In this document: positions 45,604-54,084 of the stretch, in pieces
How the letters are laid out: each line of letters begins with the position of its first letter
How positions within the stretch are numbered: the first letter of the stretch is position 1
NCBI GenBank assembly: GCA_029961045.1
Contig: JASBVN010000004.1
Coordinates: 1 to 64,000 of the forward strand
DNA: 64,000 nucleotides
Reading direction: 5' to 3'
Origin: Alicyclobacillaceae bacterium
Lineage (GTDB): Bacteria; Bacillota; Bacilli; Kyrpidiales; Kyrpidiaceae
Position numbers and translations under genes: made by a program
Notes under the pieces: model-generated
Databases searched by the model: none
What the model was told of the DNA's origin: nothing
What the model saw: the letters and a program-made list of their open reading frames with translations, nothing else

Positions 45604-46725
45604 ATGGTGATCGGGGTTCCGAGAGAAATCAAGAACAATGAAAACCGGGTGGCCGCGACCCCGGCAGGGGTGTACGCTCTGGTGTCGGCCGGACACCGGG
45701 TCCTCGTTGAGGCGGGAGCGGGGGAGGGCAGCGGATTTTCCGACCGGGAGTACCGGGAGGCGGGGGCGGAGTTGGTGGCGGAGGCCAAGCGGGTGTGGGA
45801 GTCGGCCGACCTCGTGGTGAAGGTCAAGGAGCCGCAGCCCGAGGAATATAATTTCTTCCGGCCGGGGCTGATCCTGTTCACTTTTCTTCATCTGGCGGCG
45901 GCGCCCGAATTGACGAAAGCGTTGGTGGACCGGGAAGTGGTGGCCGTCGCTTATGAGACGATTCAACTGGAAAACGGCTCCTTGCCCCTTTTGACGCCGA
46001 TGAGCGAGGTGGCCGGAAGGATGTCGGTCCAGATCGGCGCTCAGTTTCTGGAGAAACCTTACGGGGGAAAGGGCGTGCTCCTCGGAGGGGTTCCCGGGGT
46101 TCCCCCCGCCCGGGTGGTGATCCTCGGCGGCGGTACCGTCGGCACCAACGCGGCCAAAATGGCCGTGGGCTTGGGAGCCGATGTGACGGTCTTGGACAAG
46201 AATCCCGACCGGTTGCGGGAACTGGACGATCTGTTCGCCGGACGGGTCCGGACGGTGATGTCCAACGCCTACACCTTGGGGCAAGAAGTCCCGAGGGCCG
46301 ATTTGCTCATCGGGGCCGTGCTCGTTCCCGGCGCCCGGGCTCCGAAATTGGTGACGGAGGAAATGGTCGCCCGGATGTCTCCCGGATCCGTGATCGTCGA
46401 TGTCGCCGTGGACCAGGGCGGCTCCATCGAAACGGTCGACCGGGCGACGACTCACAGCGATCCGGTTTACGTCAAACACGGTGTGGTGCACTACGCGGTG
46501 GCCAATATTCCCGGAGCGGTGCCGCGAACGGCCACCTTGGCGCTGACCAACGCCACCCTGCCGTATGTGTCGGCCCTCGCCGACGCCGGCTACCGCCGGG
46601 CGGTGGCCCAAAACTCCGCTTTGGCCAAGGGCGTCAATGTGGCACACGGGCGGGTGACCAACGAAGCGGTGGCCGCCTCCTTGGGCCTGCCGTACACCCC
46701 CCTCGCCGAGGCGCTCGAGGGTTGA
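45604..46725 (+). CDS. ald: Alanine dehydrogenase
   Basis: 373-aa NAD enzyme that reversibly deaminates L-alanine to pyruvate. N-terminal [28 protein letters not shown], the NAD fold [22 protein letters not shown] (given here in part) and [14 protein letters not shown] are characteristic. It is inserted between fur and yqzK relative to Bacillus. A GC-rich inverted repeat (46725-46749) overlaps its stop but lacks a T run. In spore formers Ald supports sporulation energy metabolism and alanine germinant turnover. Confidence 0.95.
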   Translation: MVIGVPREIKNNENRVAATPAGVYALVSAGHRVLVEAGAGEGSGFSDREYREAGAELVAEAKRVWESADLVVKVKEPQPEEYNFFRPGLILFTFLHLAAAPELTKALVDREVVAVAYETIQLENGSLPLLTPMSEVAGRMSVQIGAQFLEKPYGGKGVLLGGVPGVPPARVVILGGGTVGTNAAKMAVGLGADVTVLDKNPDRLRELDDLFAGRVRTVMSNAYTLGQEVPRADLLIGAVLVPGARAPKLVTEEMVARMSPGSVIVDVAVDQGGSIETVDRATTHSDPVYVKHGVVHYAVANIPGAVPRTATLALTNATLPYVSALADAGYRRAVAQNSALAKGVNVAHGRVTNEAVAASLGLPYTPLAEALEG

Positions 46726-46802
46726 CCGGCCGCCGCTCCGGCGGCCGGTTCCGGTTCTAGGGGGCGGTTGTCCCGCATAGGAGTGCGGTGGGAGGGGTCA
46801 CA

Positions 46803-47039
46803 GTGAATGGGAACGGTCGCCGCGATCTCGCCGACCGCCTTGGGCGCCTCGGAGCGGCCGTCGCGCTGGCGTTTGTGCTGTTTCAGGGATGGTTGCTCTG
46901 GACGGAGGCCCGGCAATCCCGGGATCCGTACCGCGAACCCCGGGGCCGGGCGGTCAAAGTGAATGCGCCCGGGGAGGGCGAGTTTTCGTGGGCCGAGGTA
47001 TGGCACCGGATGCAGGAGTTCTATATCACGGGGGAATAG
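46803..47039 (+). CDS. YqzK family protein (DUF4227)
   Basis: 78 aa with one membrane helix (about residues 15-35) and a conserved C-terminus (FSWAEVWHRMQEFYITGE). It occupies the yqzK site between fur and xerD. The GTG start follows GGGAGGGG. Function unknown. Confidence 0.75.
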   Translation: MNGNGRRDLADRLGRLGAAVALAFVLFQGWLLWTEARQSRDPYREPRGRAVKVNAPGEGEFSWAEVWHRMQEFYITGE

Positions 47040-47115
47040 GGAGCAGGATTTTCAGCACGGCTGTAGAATATTTTTTCGCATCCTGTGCGCCGTAAAGGCC
47101 GAAGGGGTTTGGCGG

Positions 47116-48003
47116 ATGAAAACGATGATCGAGCGGTTTATTCGGTACTTGGCCATCGAGAAAGGGCTGGCGGCCAACACATTGGCGTCGTATCAGAAGG
47201 ATCTCCTGAATTATGCGGCGTTTCTCGAACGGACGGGTTGCCGGGAATGGCAAGAATCGAATCGCCACCACATCGTTTCGTACCTCTCGCACCTTCAAAA
47301 AATGGGGAGGGCGCCGGCGACCGTCTCCCGCAACCTGGCCAGCATCCGGTCCTTTTATCATTTTCTCCTCCGCGACGGACTCCTGGACGCGGACCCCACG
47401 CTGCACTTGGATTCTCCCAAAACGGATAAACGCCTGCCGAGGGTTTTGACGGTGGAGGAAGTGGAACGGCTGTTGGCGGCGCCGGAGGGGCGGACTCCGT
47501 CGGGATTGCGGGACAGGGCGATGCTCGAAGTCCTCTATGCGACGGGAATCCGGGTATCGGAGTTGGTGGCCCTCAACGTCGCCGACCTGAATCTCAATAT
47601 GGGATATCTCAAATGTTACGGAAAAGGTTCAAAGGAGCGGATTGTCCCCCTCGGATCGGCTGCTTTGGAAGCCGCCGGACAGTATTTGTCCCGGGGGCGG
47701 GCTCATCTGTTGAAGGGACCGGACGAGGGAGCCCTTTTCCTGAATCACCAAGGCCGGCGACTCACTCGGCAAGGATTTTGGAAAATCATCAAGAAATATG
47801 CCCGGGCGGCCGGGATCCAAAAGGCGATTACGCCCCATACCCTCCGGCATTCCTTTGCTACGCATTTGCTGGAGAACGGAGCAGATCTGCGAGCCGTCCA
47901 GGAGATGCTCGGGCACGCCGATATTTCCACCACGCAGATTTACACTCATGTGACCCAGAGTCGCTTAAAGGACGTATACCTCCGGACTCATCCTAGGGCG
48001 TGA
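47116..48003 (+). CDS. xerD: Site-specific tyrosine recombinase XerD
   Basis: 295-aa recombinase that, with XerC, resolves chromosome dimers at dif. The N-terminal SAM-like core-binding domain runs to about residue 100. Catalytic residues are visible: Arg in [13 protein letters not shown], Lys in [13 protein letters not shown], His-x-x-Arg in [13 protein letters not shown], His in MLGHADIST and nucleophilic Tyr in TQIYTHV. The ATG at 47116 follows GAAGGGG. Gene order yqzK-xerD-deoB matches ripX in Bacillus. Confidence 0.94.
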   Translation: MKTMIERFIRYLAIEKGLAANTLASYQKDLLNYAAFLERTGCREWQESNRHHIVSYLSHLQKMGRAPATVSRNLASIRSFYHFLLRDGLLDADPTLHLDSPKTDKRLPRVLTVEEVERLLAAPEGRTPSGLRDRAMLEVLYATGIRVSELVALNVADLNLNMGYLKCYGKGSKERIVPLGSAALEAAGQYLSRGRAHLLKGPDEGALFLNHQGRRLTRQGFWKIIKKYARAAGIQKAITPHTLRHSFATHLLENGADLRAVQEMLGHADISTTQIYTHVTQSRLKDVYLRTHPRA

Positions 48004-48047
48004 CGGGCGGGTTGGAAAGAGGGACCGGTCGGGGGAGGGCGAATTCG

Positions 48048-49208
48048 TTGAAACTGATCTGGATCGTTTTGGACAGTTGCGGCATCGGAGCGGCCCCCGA
48101 CGCCGACTTGTACGGCGACGCGGACGCCAACACCCTCGTTCACATCGCCGAGGCGGTCGGCGGCTTGCGCGTTCCCCATCTGGCCCGGTTGGGCTTGGGG
48201 CGACTGGCCGCCATTCCCGGGGTTCCCCGGGATCCGGTGGACGGCTGTTACGGCGTGATGCGGGAGCGATCGGCGGGGAAGGACACCACGAACGGCCATT
48301 GGGAGTTTGTCGGGGTGGTGCTCGACAAGCCCCTGCCCGTTTATCCCCGAGGTTTTCCGGACGATCTGATCGCCGCCTTCGAGGAGGCGATCGGGAAAAA
48401 GATCTTAGGAAACCGTCCGGCGTCCGGTACGGCCATCATCGAGGAATTGGGAGAAGAACATATGCGGACGGGCCGGCCGATCGTCTACACGTCGGGTGAC
48501 AGCGTGTTTCAGATCGCCGCTCACGAAGAGGTCGTCCCCGTCGAGGAGCTGTACCGGATGTGCGAGATCGCCCGCGGCCTCCTTCAAGGGGAACACGCCG
48601 TCGGCCGGGTCATTGCGCGCCCCTTTGTGGGCCGGCCGGGAAACTTCACGCGAACCGGCCGCCGGCGGGACTATTCCCTCCGTTTCGGCCGGACGGTGCT
48701 CGACGAACTGACGGAGGCCGGATGGCCGGTGATCGCCGTCGGCAAGATTGCGGACATTTATGGAGGAGCGGGCATCACCGAGGCGGTTCACGCCCGAAAC
48801 AATATGGAAGCGGTAGACCGCGCGGCGGAATGGGCTCACCGGTTGGAGCGGGGCGTGATCTACGCGAATTTGGTGGATTTCGATTCCCTGTACGGCCACC
48901 GCAACGATCCCGTCGGATTTGCCCGGGCGGTGGAGGAGTTCGACGCCCGAGTTCCGGAGTTGGTCGGCGCGCTCGGGCCCGAAGGCGTGCTGGTCGTCAC
49001 CGCCGATCACGGTTGTGATCCGACCACTCCTGGGACGGACCATACGCGGGAGGTCGTGCCTCTGTTGGTATGGGGGCCTTCCCTCCGCCGCGGAGTCGAT
49101 TTGGGCGTCCGCGAGACCTTTGCCGACCTGGGCGCCACGGTGGCCGAGATGTTCGGCGTGCCCGCTCCCCGGGTGGGAACAAGTTTTTGGAAGGCGGTGC
49201 AGACATGA
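48048..49208 (+). CDS. deoB: Phosphopentomutase
   Basis: 386-aa Mn-dependent enzyme that converts (deoxy)ribose 1-phosphate to the 5-phosphate. Alkaline-phosphatase-like core: [13 protein letters not shown] with the metal Asp, the phosphorylated Thr in [13 protein letters not shown], and [16 protein letters not shown]. The start is a TTG 8 nt after GGGGGAGGG. It overlaps pnp (ATGA). Confidence 0.94.
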   Translation: MKLIWIVLDSCGIGAAPDADLYGDADANTLVHIAEAVGGLRVPHLARLGLGRLAAIPGVPRDPVDGCYGVMRERSAGKDTTNGHWEFVGVVLDKPLPVYPRGFPDDLIAAFEEAIGKKILGNRPASGTAIIEELGEEHMRTGRPIVYTSGDSVFQIAAHEEVVPVEELYRMCEIARGLLQGEHAVGRVIARPFVGRPGNFTRTGRRRDYSLRFGRTVLDELTEAGWPVIAVGKIADIYGGAGITEAVHARNNMEAVDRAAEWAHRLERGVIYANLVDFDSLYGHRNDPVGFARAVEEFDARVPELVGALGPEGVLVVTADHGCDPTTPGTDHTREVVPLLVWGPSLRRGVDLGVRETFADLGATVAEMFGVPAPRVGTSFWKAVQT

Positions 49209-50029
49209 AGACCGAATGGGTGCGGCAAGTGGCCGAAACGATCGCGAAGCGCGTACCGGAGCCGCCGCGGGCGGCGTTGATTCTGGGATCGGGATTGGGA
49301 GACCTGGCGGATTCCTTTTCCGGGGCGACCGCGATTCCGTACCGGGATATCCCCGAGTTTCCCGTTTCCACCGTGATCGGTCACGCCGGGCGGCTGGTCT
49401 TCGGCCGGTTGGAAGGCGTCCCTGTCGTCGCCATGCAGGGACGCTTCCATTTGTACGAAGGATACACCCCCGAACAGGTGGCCTTTCCCGTTCGGGTGAT
49501 GCGGGTTCTCGGGGCGGAATTCCTCATCGTCACCAATGCCGCCGGGGGGGTGCACCCCGACTGGCGGCCGGGCGATCTCATGTTGATCCGCGACCATTTG
49601 AATTTGACCGGAAGGAACCCCCTCGTCGGTCCGAACGACGACAGCCTGGGTCCTCGGTTTCCCGACATGTCCCGGGCGTATGATCGCGAATTGCTCGAAT
49701 TCGCCAGGCAGGCGGGGGCGGAACTGGGCATCCCGTTGCGGGAAGGAGTTTACGCCGGCCTTTTGGGGCCCACCTTTGAAACGCCGGCCGAGATCCGGAT
49801 GTTGAGGATACTCGGAGCCGATGCCGTCGGCATGTCGACGGTGACCGAGGTGATTGCCGCCCGCCATGCCGGCATGCGGGTTCTCGGAATCTCTTGCATC
49901 AGCAACATGGCGGCCGGCATTTTGGACCAGCCGCTGACCCATGAAGAGGTCATCGAGACGGGGTTGCGGATCCGGGGGACTTTGGAGCAACTGGTGCGGG
50001 GCGTCCTCCGCCGGTTGAAGGACCGGTAG
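49205..50029 (+). CDS. Purine nucleoside phosphorylase (trimeric type)
   Basis: 274-aa enzyme that phosphorolyses purine nucleosides; its ribose 1-phosphate product is used by DeoB encoded upstream. Conserved motifs are [43 protein letters not shown] and [14 protein letters not shown]. It corresponds to PupG of Bacillus by position. ATGA overlap couples it to deoB. Confidence 0.93.
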   Translation: MKTEWVRQVAETIAKRVPEPPRAALILGSGLGDLADSFSGATAIPYRDIPEFPVSTVIGHAGRLVFGRLEGVPVVAMQGRFHLYEGYTPEQVAFPVRVMRVLGAEFLIVTNAAGGVHPDWRPGDLMLIRDHLNLTGRNPLVGPNDDSLGPRFPDMSRAYDRELLEFARQAGAELGIPLREGVYAGLLGPTFETPAEIRMLRILGADAVGMSTVTEVIAARHAGMRVLGISCISNMAAGILDQPLTHEEVIETGLRIRGTLEQLVRGVLRRLKDR

Positions 50030-50070
50030 CGTCCGGCGACCTCCGCCGGCCGGAGACGGGATAAGGGCCT

Positions 50071-50111
50071 CCTCCTTCGCACAGACTACATGTCGCACGG
50101 TGCGAAGGAGG
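50071..50111 (+). promoter_or_regulatory. Hairpin sequestering the dacF ribosome-binding site
   Basis: CCTCCTTCGCAC (50071-50082) pairs perfectly over 12 bp with 50100-50111, whose 3' arm contains AAGGAGG, the ribosome-binding site of dacF. The loop is 17 nt. In a read-through transcript from pnp the site would be closed; a transcript starting in the loop would leave it open. Confidence 0.75.
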
Positions 50112-50120
50112 GACGAAGGA

Positions 50121-51299
50121 ATGAATTTTCGGATGTGGGTCGCGGGTGTGTGCGCCGCCTTGGTGTTCCTCCAGGTCCCGGCGGCGGCAGTGGCCAAACA
50201 GGACGGGGGACAGTCCGGGCCGGACCTCGCGGAGCACGCCGTTTCCGCCGTGATGATGGATGCGGCCACGGGAGCGTTGCTGTTTGAGAAGAATAGTCAT
50301 CAAAAATTGGCTCCTGCCAGCATCACAAAGATTATGACGATGTTGTTGGCGGTGGAAGCCCTGGAGCAGGGCCGCGTCCGGCTGGAGGACCGCATCCGGA
50401 CCAGCGAACGGGCGGCGAGTATGGGAGGTTCTCAAATTTTCCTCGAGCCCGGGGAGGAAATGACCTTTGAGGATATGATGAAGGGGATCGCCGTCGCTTC
50501 CGCCAACGACGCTTCTGTGGCGGTGGCGGAGTTTTTGGCGGGGACGGAAGCGGCCTTTGTGGAACAAATGAACCGGAAGGCGCGGGAACTGGGGATGCGG
50601 GACACCCATTTCGTCAACTGCAACGGACTCCCGGCCCCGGGACATTATACATCCGCATACGATATCGCGGTGATGTCCAGGGAATTGGTGAAGCATTCCC
50701 AGGCGTTGCGGTGGACCTCGATTTATGAAGATTACCTGCGCAAAGACAGTGATCGGCCCTTTTGGCTGGTGAATACGAATAAATTGGTGCGATTTTATCA
50801 GGGGGTAGACGGCCTTAAGACGGGGTACACCGAAGAGGCGCGGTATTGCCTCAGTGCCACCGCGAAGAAAGGAGATTTTCGAGTGATCGCGGTGGTGATG
50901 GGCGAGCCGACGTCTTCGGTCCGCAACGCGGAGGTCGCGCGGATGTTGGATTGGGCCTTTCAACAGTTTGAATTCGTTAAACTCTACGGCGCCGGGGACG
51001 TGGTCGGCCGCATACGCATTGAAAAAGGGGTTCCGGAAAGGGCGGCGGTGGTCGTCAAGGAAACGGTTGGGATCCTCCTGCGCCGCGGGGAAACGCCGGG
51101 GGATGTCCGCGCCGAACTGCGCGGTCGGCCGGCAGTCGCGCCGAAACACAAAGGAGAGGAAGCCGGGCGGCTCACCGTCCTGCGGGATGGGCGGACGATT
51201 GCGGAGGTTCCCCTGTACTTGGCGGAAGACGTGCGAAAGGCGGGTTGGTGGGAAATGCTGGCCCGGACATGGCGAGGGTGGATCGGAGGCCGCCCGTGA
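50121..51299 (+). CDS. dacF: D-alanyl-D-alanine carboxypeptidase (DacF type)
   Basis: 392-aa low-molecular-weight penicillin-binding protein. A signal peptide (about 1-26) is followed by the S11 peptidase: SITK (active Ser and Lys), SAN and KTG motifs are all present. A C-terminal beta domain and amphipathic helix (WWEMLARTWRGWI) anchor it to the membrane. It trims the pentapeptide of peptidoglycan, in Bacillus in the forespore. The ATG at 50121 follows AAGGAGGG, which is masked by a hairpin. spoIIAA-AB-AC, which follow dacF in Bacillus, are not here. Confidence 0.93.
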   Translation: MNFRMWVAGVCAALVFLQVPAAAVAKQDGGQSGPDLAEHAVSAVMMDAATGALLFEKNSHQKLAPASITKIMTMLLAVEALEQGRVRLEDRIRTSERAASMGGSQIFLEPGEEMTFEDMMKGIAVASANDASVAVAEFLAGTEAAFVEQMNRKARELGMRDTHFVNCNGLPAPGHYTSAYDIAVMSRELVKHSQALRWTSIYEDYLRKDSDRPFWLVNTNKLVRFYQGVDGLKTGYTEEARYCLSATAKKGDFRVIAVVMGEPTSSVRNAEVARMLDWAFQQFEFVKLYGAGDVVGRIRIEKGVPERAAVVVKETVGILLRRGETPGDVRAELRGRPAVAPKHKGEEAGRLTVLRDGRTIAEVPLYLAEDVRKAGWWEMLARTWRGWIGGRP

Positions 51300-51323
51300 G
51301 GCCGCCGGTCCGCCGCCCCTCTC

Positions 51324-51509
51324 TTATCGCCTCAAGAACAGATTGTCGAGAACAAACAACACCATTCCGACGAGGAAGACGACAAAGGCGGCGGACGGCA
51401 GCACCGAGGCGGAGTGCGGGTCCAGATGGAGCCCCACCCGGGCGATAAAGCCGATCCCGGTGGCGAGACCTCCGATCCAAATCAGGGCGATCGAAAGTTT
51501 TCTCAGCAT
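51324..51509 (-). CDS. Small two-helix membrane protein, unknown
   Basis: 61 aa with two predicted membrane helices (about 5-24 and 36-57). GGGAGG precedes the ATG at 51509 by about 10 nt. The open frame continues upstream but the rest lacks coding character. No family recognised. Convergent with dacF. Confidence 0.65.
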   Translation of the reverse strand: MLRKLSIALIWIGGLATGIGFIARVGLHLDPHSASVLPSAAFVVFLVGMVLFVLDNLFLRR

Positions 51510-51623
51510 GGCCGGTTCGCCTCCCGTTCTGCTTTCTTTCCCATCATAGCAGAGGGGAGGACGGAGCGCGACACAACCCCGACCGGCCTTGTGCCGCGTA
51601 GAAGTTTGGTGGGGGGGAGCGAG

Positions 51624-52049
51624 ATGCGGATTCGGCTCGACGTCGCAAGCCGCGGAGACCGGTCGGATCGCGGGGAGAGGGGCGGCCGCCCGTCGGGCGG
51701 GCGAGACGGATCGCCGCGGCCGGATTCGGCGAGCGGCGGAGAGAAAAATCTGTCGGATGTGGCGACTCGTCTCGAGGAGCCCCTCCGGATCCTGGCGGCT
51801 CATCTGGAGCGAGGGAATTTTGCGGAATATGTTTCATTGATCACCCGCCCCTCCCGGCTTTTGTGGATCAATTTTCTCGGCGGACTTTCCAGGGGGGTGG
51901 GGATCGGAGTGGGGTTTACCGTCATCGGCGCCTTTCTCGTTTATGTATTGCAGGCGTTGGCGGTATATAATCTCCCTGTGATCGGCGGATTCATCGCGGA
52001 TCTCGTTCGGATCGTCCGGGCTCAATTGAATACGCCGCGGATCCCGTGA
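51624..52049 (+). CDS. DUF5665-like membrane protein
   Basis: 141 aa. A charged, Gly/Arg/Ser-rich N-terminus (1-~45) is followed by an amphipathic region (LEEPLRILAAHLERGNFAEY) and a hydrophobic hairpin (about 77-125, FLGGLSRGVGIGVGFTVIGA, LPVIGGFIADLV). The pattern LWINFLGGLSRGVGIGVG resembles DUF5665 proteins of Bacillales; function unknown. GGGGGGGAG precedes the ATG. Confidence 0.7.
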   Translation: MRIRLDVASRGDRSDRGERGGRPSGGRDGSPRPDSASGGEKNLSDVATRLEEPLRILAAHLERGNFAEYVSLITRPSRLLWINFLGGLSRGVGIGVGFTVIGAFLVYVLQALAVYNLPVIGGFIADLVRIVRAQLNTPRIP

Positions 52050-52068
52050 GAATCCATTTTAGGCATGC

Positions 52069-52872
52069 TCAGCCGCCGCGCAGACAGGTTGCGCATGCTT
52101 TTGCCACATCGGCGCGGGTAACCAGGCCCAGGTGATCGCATGCCTCGAAGTCCCCCACGTGAATGGCGCCCTCGATGAGTGCAGAATCTTCAGGGACCAG
52201 GCCGTCACTGGCGACGGAATAGAGGATTTGCAGCGTGTGCCAGCCGAAAAAAACTTCCCCGAATTTGCCCCAGTGTTTCGGGCTTCCCGTGGTATAACCG
52301 CGTATTGTGTAAAACTTACCCCCCGGAAATAGCGGCGCCCCGGCGACAGGGTACTGTCGGTTAAATTCTTCCAGCCATTCGGGAGTCAGGTTGGCGAAGG
52401 CCTGGCTGGAACCGGCCAGGATCCCGATCCACCGGAAGATGCGGGCCAGCGGGGAACCGTGGTGTGGAGTGCCGAGTGTGACCACGTTGACGACAGTTCC
52501 GGGGTGATCATAGACGAATTTTCGCGTGACCAGGCCGCCCATGCTGTGGGCAATGACGTGGAAATGTTTTCTCAAGCCGCATCTTTCCTGCAAAATGTGC
52601 ACTTTTTCCGCCATACGACGTGCTTGCGTGTCGACGCTCGCTGTCCCGGCGTTGTAACTGTTCTTGCCGATGAATGTAATCCGATTGCCATTGTATGAAC
52701 GGGTCCAGATCCGGTTGGATGGGTGAGTGTAGAGGACGTACACATTCCCCGAACCCCAGAGGTGGGCCAGTGTCTGGAGAAAGGTGCGGCTCCAGCGGTG
52801 CACGTTGCTCAACCCATGGAGGAGCACCAGGTCGGCCGCCGGTGCCCCGTCCTGCCCATGTTCGTGGACCAT
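52069..52872 (-). CDS. Lipase-like alpha/beta hydrolase
   Basis: 267-aa serine esterase. The oxyanion motif LVLLHGLSN is near the N-terminus. The nucleophile elbow reads HVIAHSMGGLV, where Ala replaces the usual first Gly. GTPHHGSPLA follows, as in triacylglycerol lipases; Asp (DGLVPEDS) and His (CDHLGLV) complete the triad. There is no signal peptide, so it is probably intracellular. The start at 52872 has AAAGGTGA upstream; an ATG at 52890 is also possible. Substrate unknown. Confidence 0.87.
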   Translation of the reverse strand: MVHEHGQDGAPAADLVLLHGLSNVHRWSRTFLQTLAHLWGSGNVYVLYTHPSNRIWTRSYNGNRITFIGKNSYNAGTASVDTQARRMAEKVHILQERCGLRKHFHVIAHSMGGLVTRKFVYDHPGTVVNVVTLGTPHHGSPLARIFRWIGILAGSSQAFANLTPEWLEEFNRQYPVAGAPLFPGGKFYTIRGYTTGSPKHWGKFGEVFFGWHTLQILYSVASDGLVPEDSALIEGAIHVGDFEACDHLGLVTRADVAKACATCLRGG

Positions 52873-53042
52873 CGACTCACCTTTCGTCATGATGATGCAC
52901 CGATCGAATCATCTAGCACAAGTGAGATCCCGCATCCTGAAGGAGGCTTGTGACCTCCTATGGCTAAGCTTATCGCCAATCGGCTTGGATGGCAATCGTG
53001 GATCGGTTACCGGGTCCTGTACAGGATAGGTGGGAGGCGGAG

Positions 53043-53210
53043 GCCGCCATGTTGTAAAGGGCCCCCGTGGGGCTTGACATGGCGCAAGTTCCCCCTTCAG
53101 CCTTCACAAAGGCTACGAGGCGCCGATTTGGTAAACGGTCAAATCATACGCCTCGCCCGGTGTCAGATCCATGGAACGGCGTCCAAATCCCACCAAATCA
53201 GGCAAACCCG
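53043..53210 (-). pseudogene. Inverted fragment of pxpA
   Basis: The minus strand reads about residues 63-119 of the pxpA protein encoded at 55113-55874. It contains three single-base indels, so no frame is open throughout. There is no start, no end and no flanking pxpA sequence. Only about six differences from the intact copy exist in 168 bases, implying a recent event or gene conversion. The 170 bases between the lipase start and this fragment show a hairpin (AGGAGG/CCTCCT, 52941-52959) and no convincing gene. Confidence 0.9.
53043..53210 (+). repeat. Inverted repeat, left copy (IR-L)
   Basis: 168 bp that match 55303-55471 in the opposite orientation at about 96% identity (three single-base indels and three substitutions counted by eye). 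Together with the right copy it brackets pxpB, pxpC and the first 190 bases of pxpA, including their promoter. Confidence 0.92.
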
Positions 53211-53225
53211 CGGGCGGCGTTCCAC

Positions 53226-53264
53226 ACCACCCCGCACATCAACCCCGCGGGGTGGTTTTGTTTT
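53226..53264 (+). terminator. Terminator between IR-L and pxpB promoter
   Basis: ACCACCCCGC (53226-53235) pairs with GCGGGGTGGT (53247-53256), followed by TTTGTTTT. No plus-strand gene precedes it closely, so it looks orphaned, left over from what once lay upstream. Confidence 0.8.
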
Positions 53265-53271
53265 AGATTCG

Positions 53272-53300
53272 TTCACCGAATCCTCCAGATTCGGTATGCT
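53272..53300 (+). promoter_or_regulatory. Promoter of pxpBCA with embedded palindrome
   Basis: TTCACC (53272-53277), a 17-nt spacer and TATGCT (53295-53300). The spacer is filled by the inverted repeat CCGAATC-CTCCA-GATTCGG (53276-53294), a likely repressor site. Confidence 0.6.
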
Positions 53301-53340
53301 AAAGTTAAGTTACCGGTGCGCGAAAGAGGGTGGCAGGGGA

Positions 53341-54084
53341 ATGTCGGCGCGGGTCGGGGTGTTTCCTCTAGGAGACTCGGCTGTGATCGCCCGGTTTGGG
53401 GACCGGATCGACCGGGACGTTCACAAAAAAGTGCGGGCGCTGACCCGACGCCTGGAGCAGAATCCGCCGCCGGGCGCCGTGGAGTGGGTACCCGCATTTG
53501 CTTCGGTGACCGTATTTTACGATCCTTTGCTGGTTCGGCCGCCTCGCGGCGTTCCGCCTTATCGCCATATGTGTCGGCTGGTGGAAGAACTGGTGGAAGA
53601 AGCAATCCGGTCGGCAGAGGGTGCGATGGAAAGGCCGGAAGGCGAGGACGCGGACGGACGTTTGGTGGAGATTCCGGTGTGTTACGGGGAGGAATTCGGC
53701 CCGGACCTGGAATTCGTCGCCCGCCACAACCGTTTGACTCCCGAGCAGGTGATCGATCTCCACTCCGGCAGGGATTACCGGGTGTATATGATCGGTTTTG
53801 CTCCTGGATTTCCGTATCTCGGAGGAATGTCCGAGCGGATCGCGGCCCCGAGGAAGGCTTCGCCCAGGTTGCTCGTGCCCGCCGGCTCCGTAGGCATCGC
53901 GGGCGCTCAAACGGGCATTTATCCGATTGCCGGCCCCGGAGGGTGGCAACTGATCGGCCGCACGCCGGTGGCGTTGTTTCGCCCGGCGGAGCATCCCCCA
54001 ACTCTCCTGCGGGCCGGCGACCGGGTGAGGTTTGTGCCGATTTCCCGGAGCCAGTACGACCGGTGGACGGAGGGAGAGGCGTGA
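53341..54084 (+). CDS. pxpB: 5-oxoprolinase subunit PxpB
   Basis: 247-aa KipI-like subunit of the bacterial ATP-dependent 5-oxoprolinase PxpABC, which opens 5-oxo-L-proline to glutamate. N-terminal VFPLGDSAVIARFGD, then IPVCYGEEFGPDLEFVA, YMIGFAPGFPYLGGM, PAGSVGIAGAQTGIYP and PGGWQLIGRTP are family blocks. Much longer frames upstream are shadows over the inverted repeat. It overlaps pxpC (GTGA). Confidence 0.93.
   Translation: MSARVGVFPLGDSAVIARFGDRIDRDVHKKVRALTRRLEQNPPPGAVEWVPAFASVTVFYDPLLVRPPRGVPPYRHMCRLVEELVEEAIRSAEGAMERPEGEDADGRLVEIPVCYGEEFGPDLEFVARHNRLTPEQVIDLHSGRDYRVYMIGFAPGFPYLGGMSERIAAPRKASPRLLVPAGSVGIAGAQTGIYPIAGPGGWQLIGRTPVALFRPAEHPPTLLRAGDRVRFVPISRSQYDRWTEGEA

Noticed and set aside
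46725-46749. Inverted repeat ACCGGCCGCCG/CGGCGGCCGGT as terminator of ald
   Set aside because: Stable stem but no T run follows; left as a note rather than a terminator.
52784-53029. Plus-strand frame of 81 codons upstream of the pxpA fragment
   Set aside because: It overlaps the start of the lipase gene, has no clear ribosome site and no recognisable similarity.
52960-53340. 127-codon N-terminal extension of PxpB
   Set aside because: The extension reads antisense through the pxpA fragment and the terminator; family similarity starts at the ATG at 53341.
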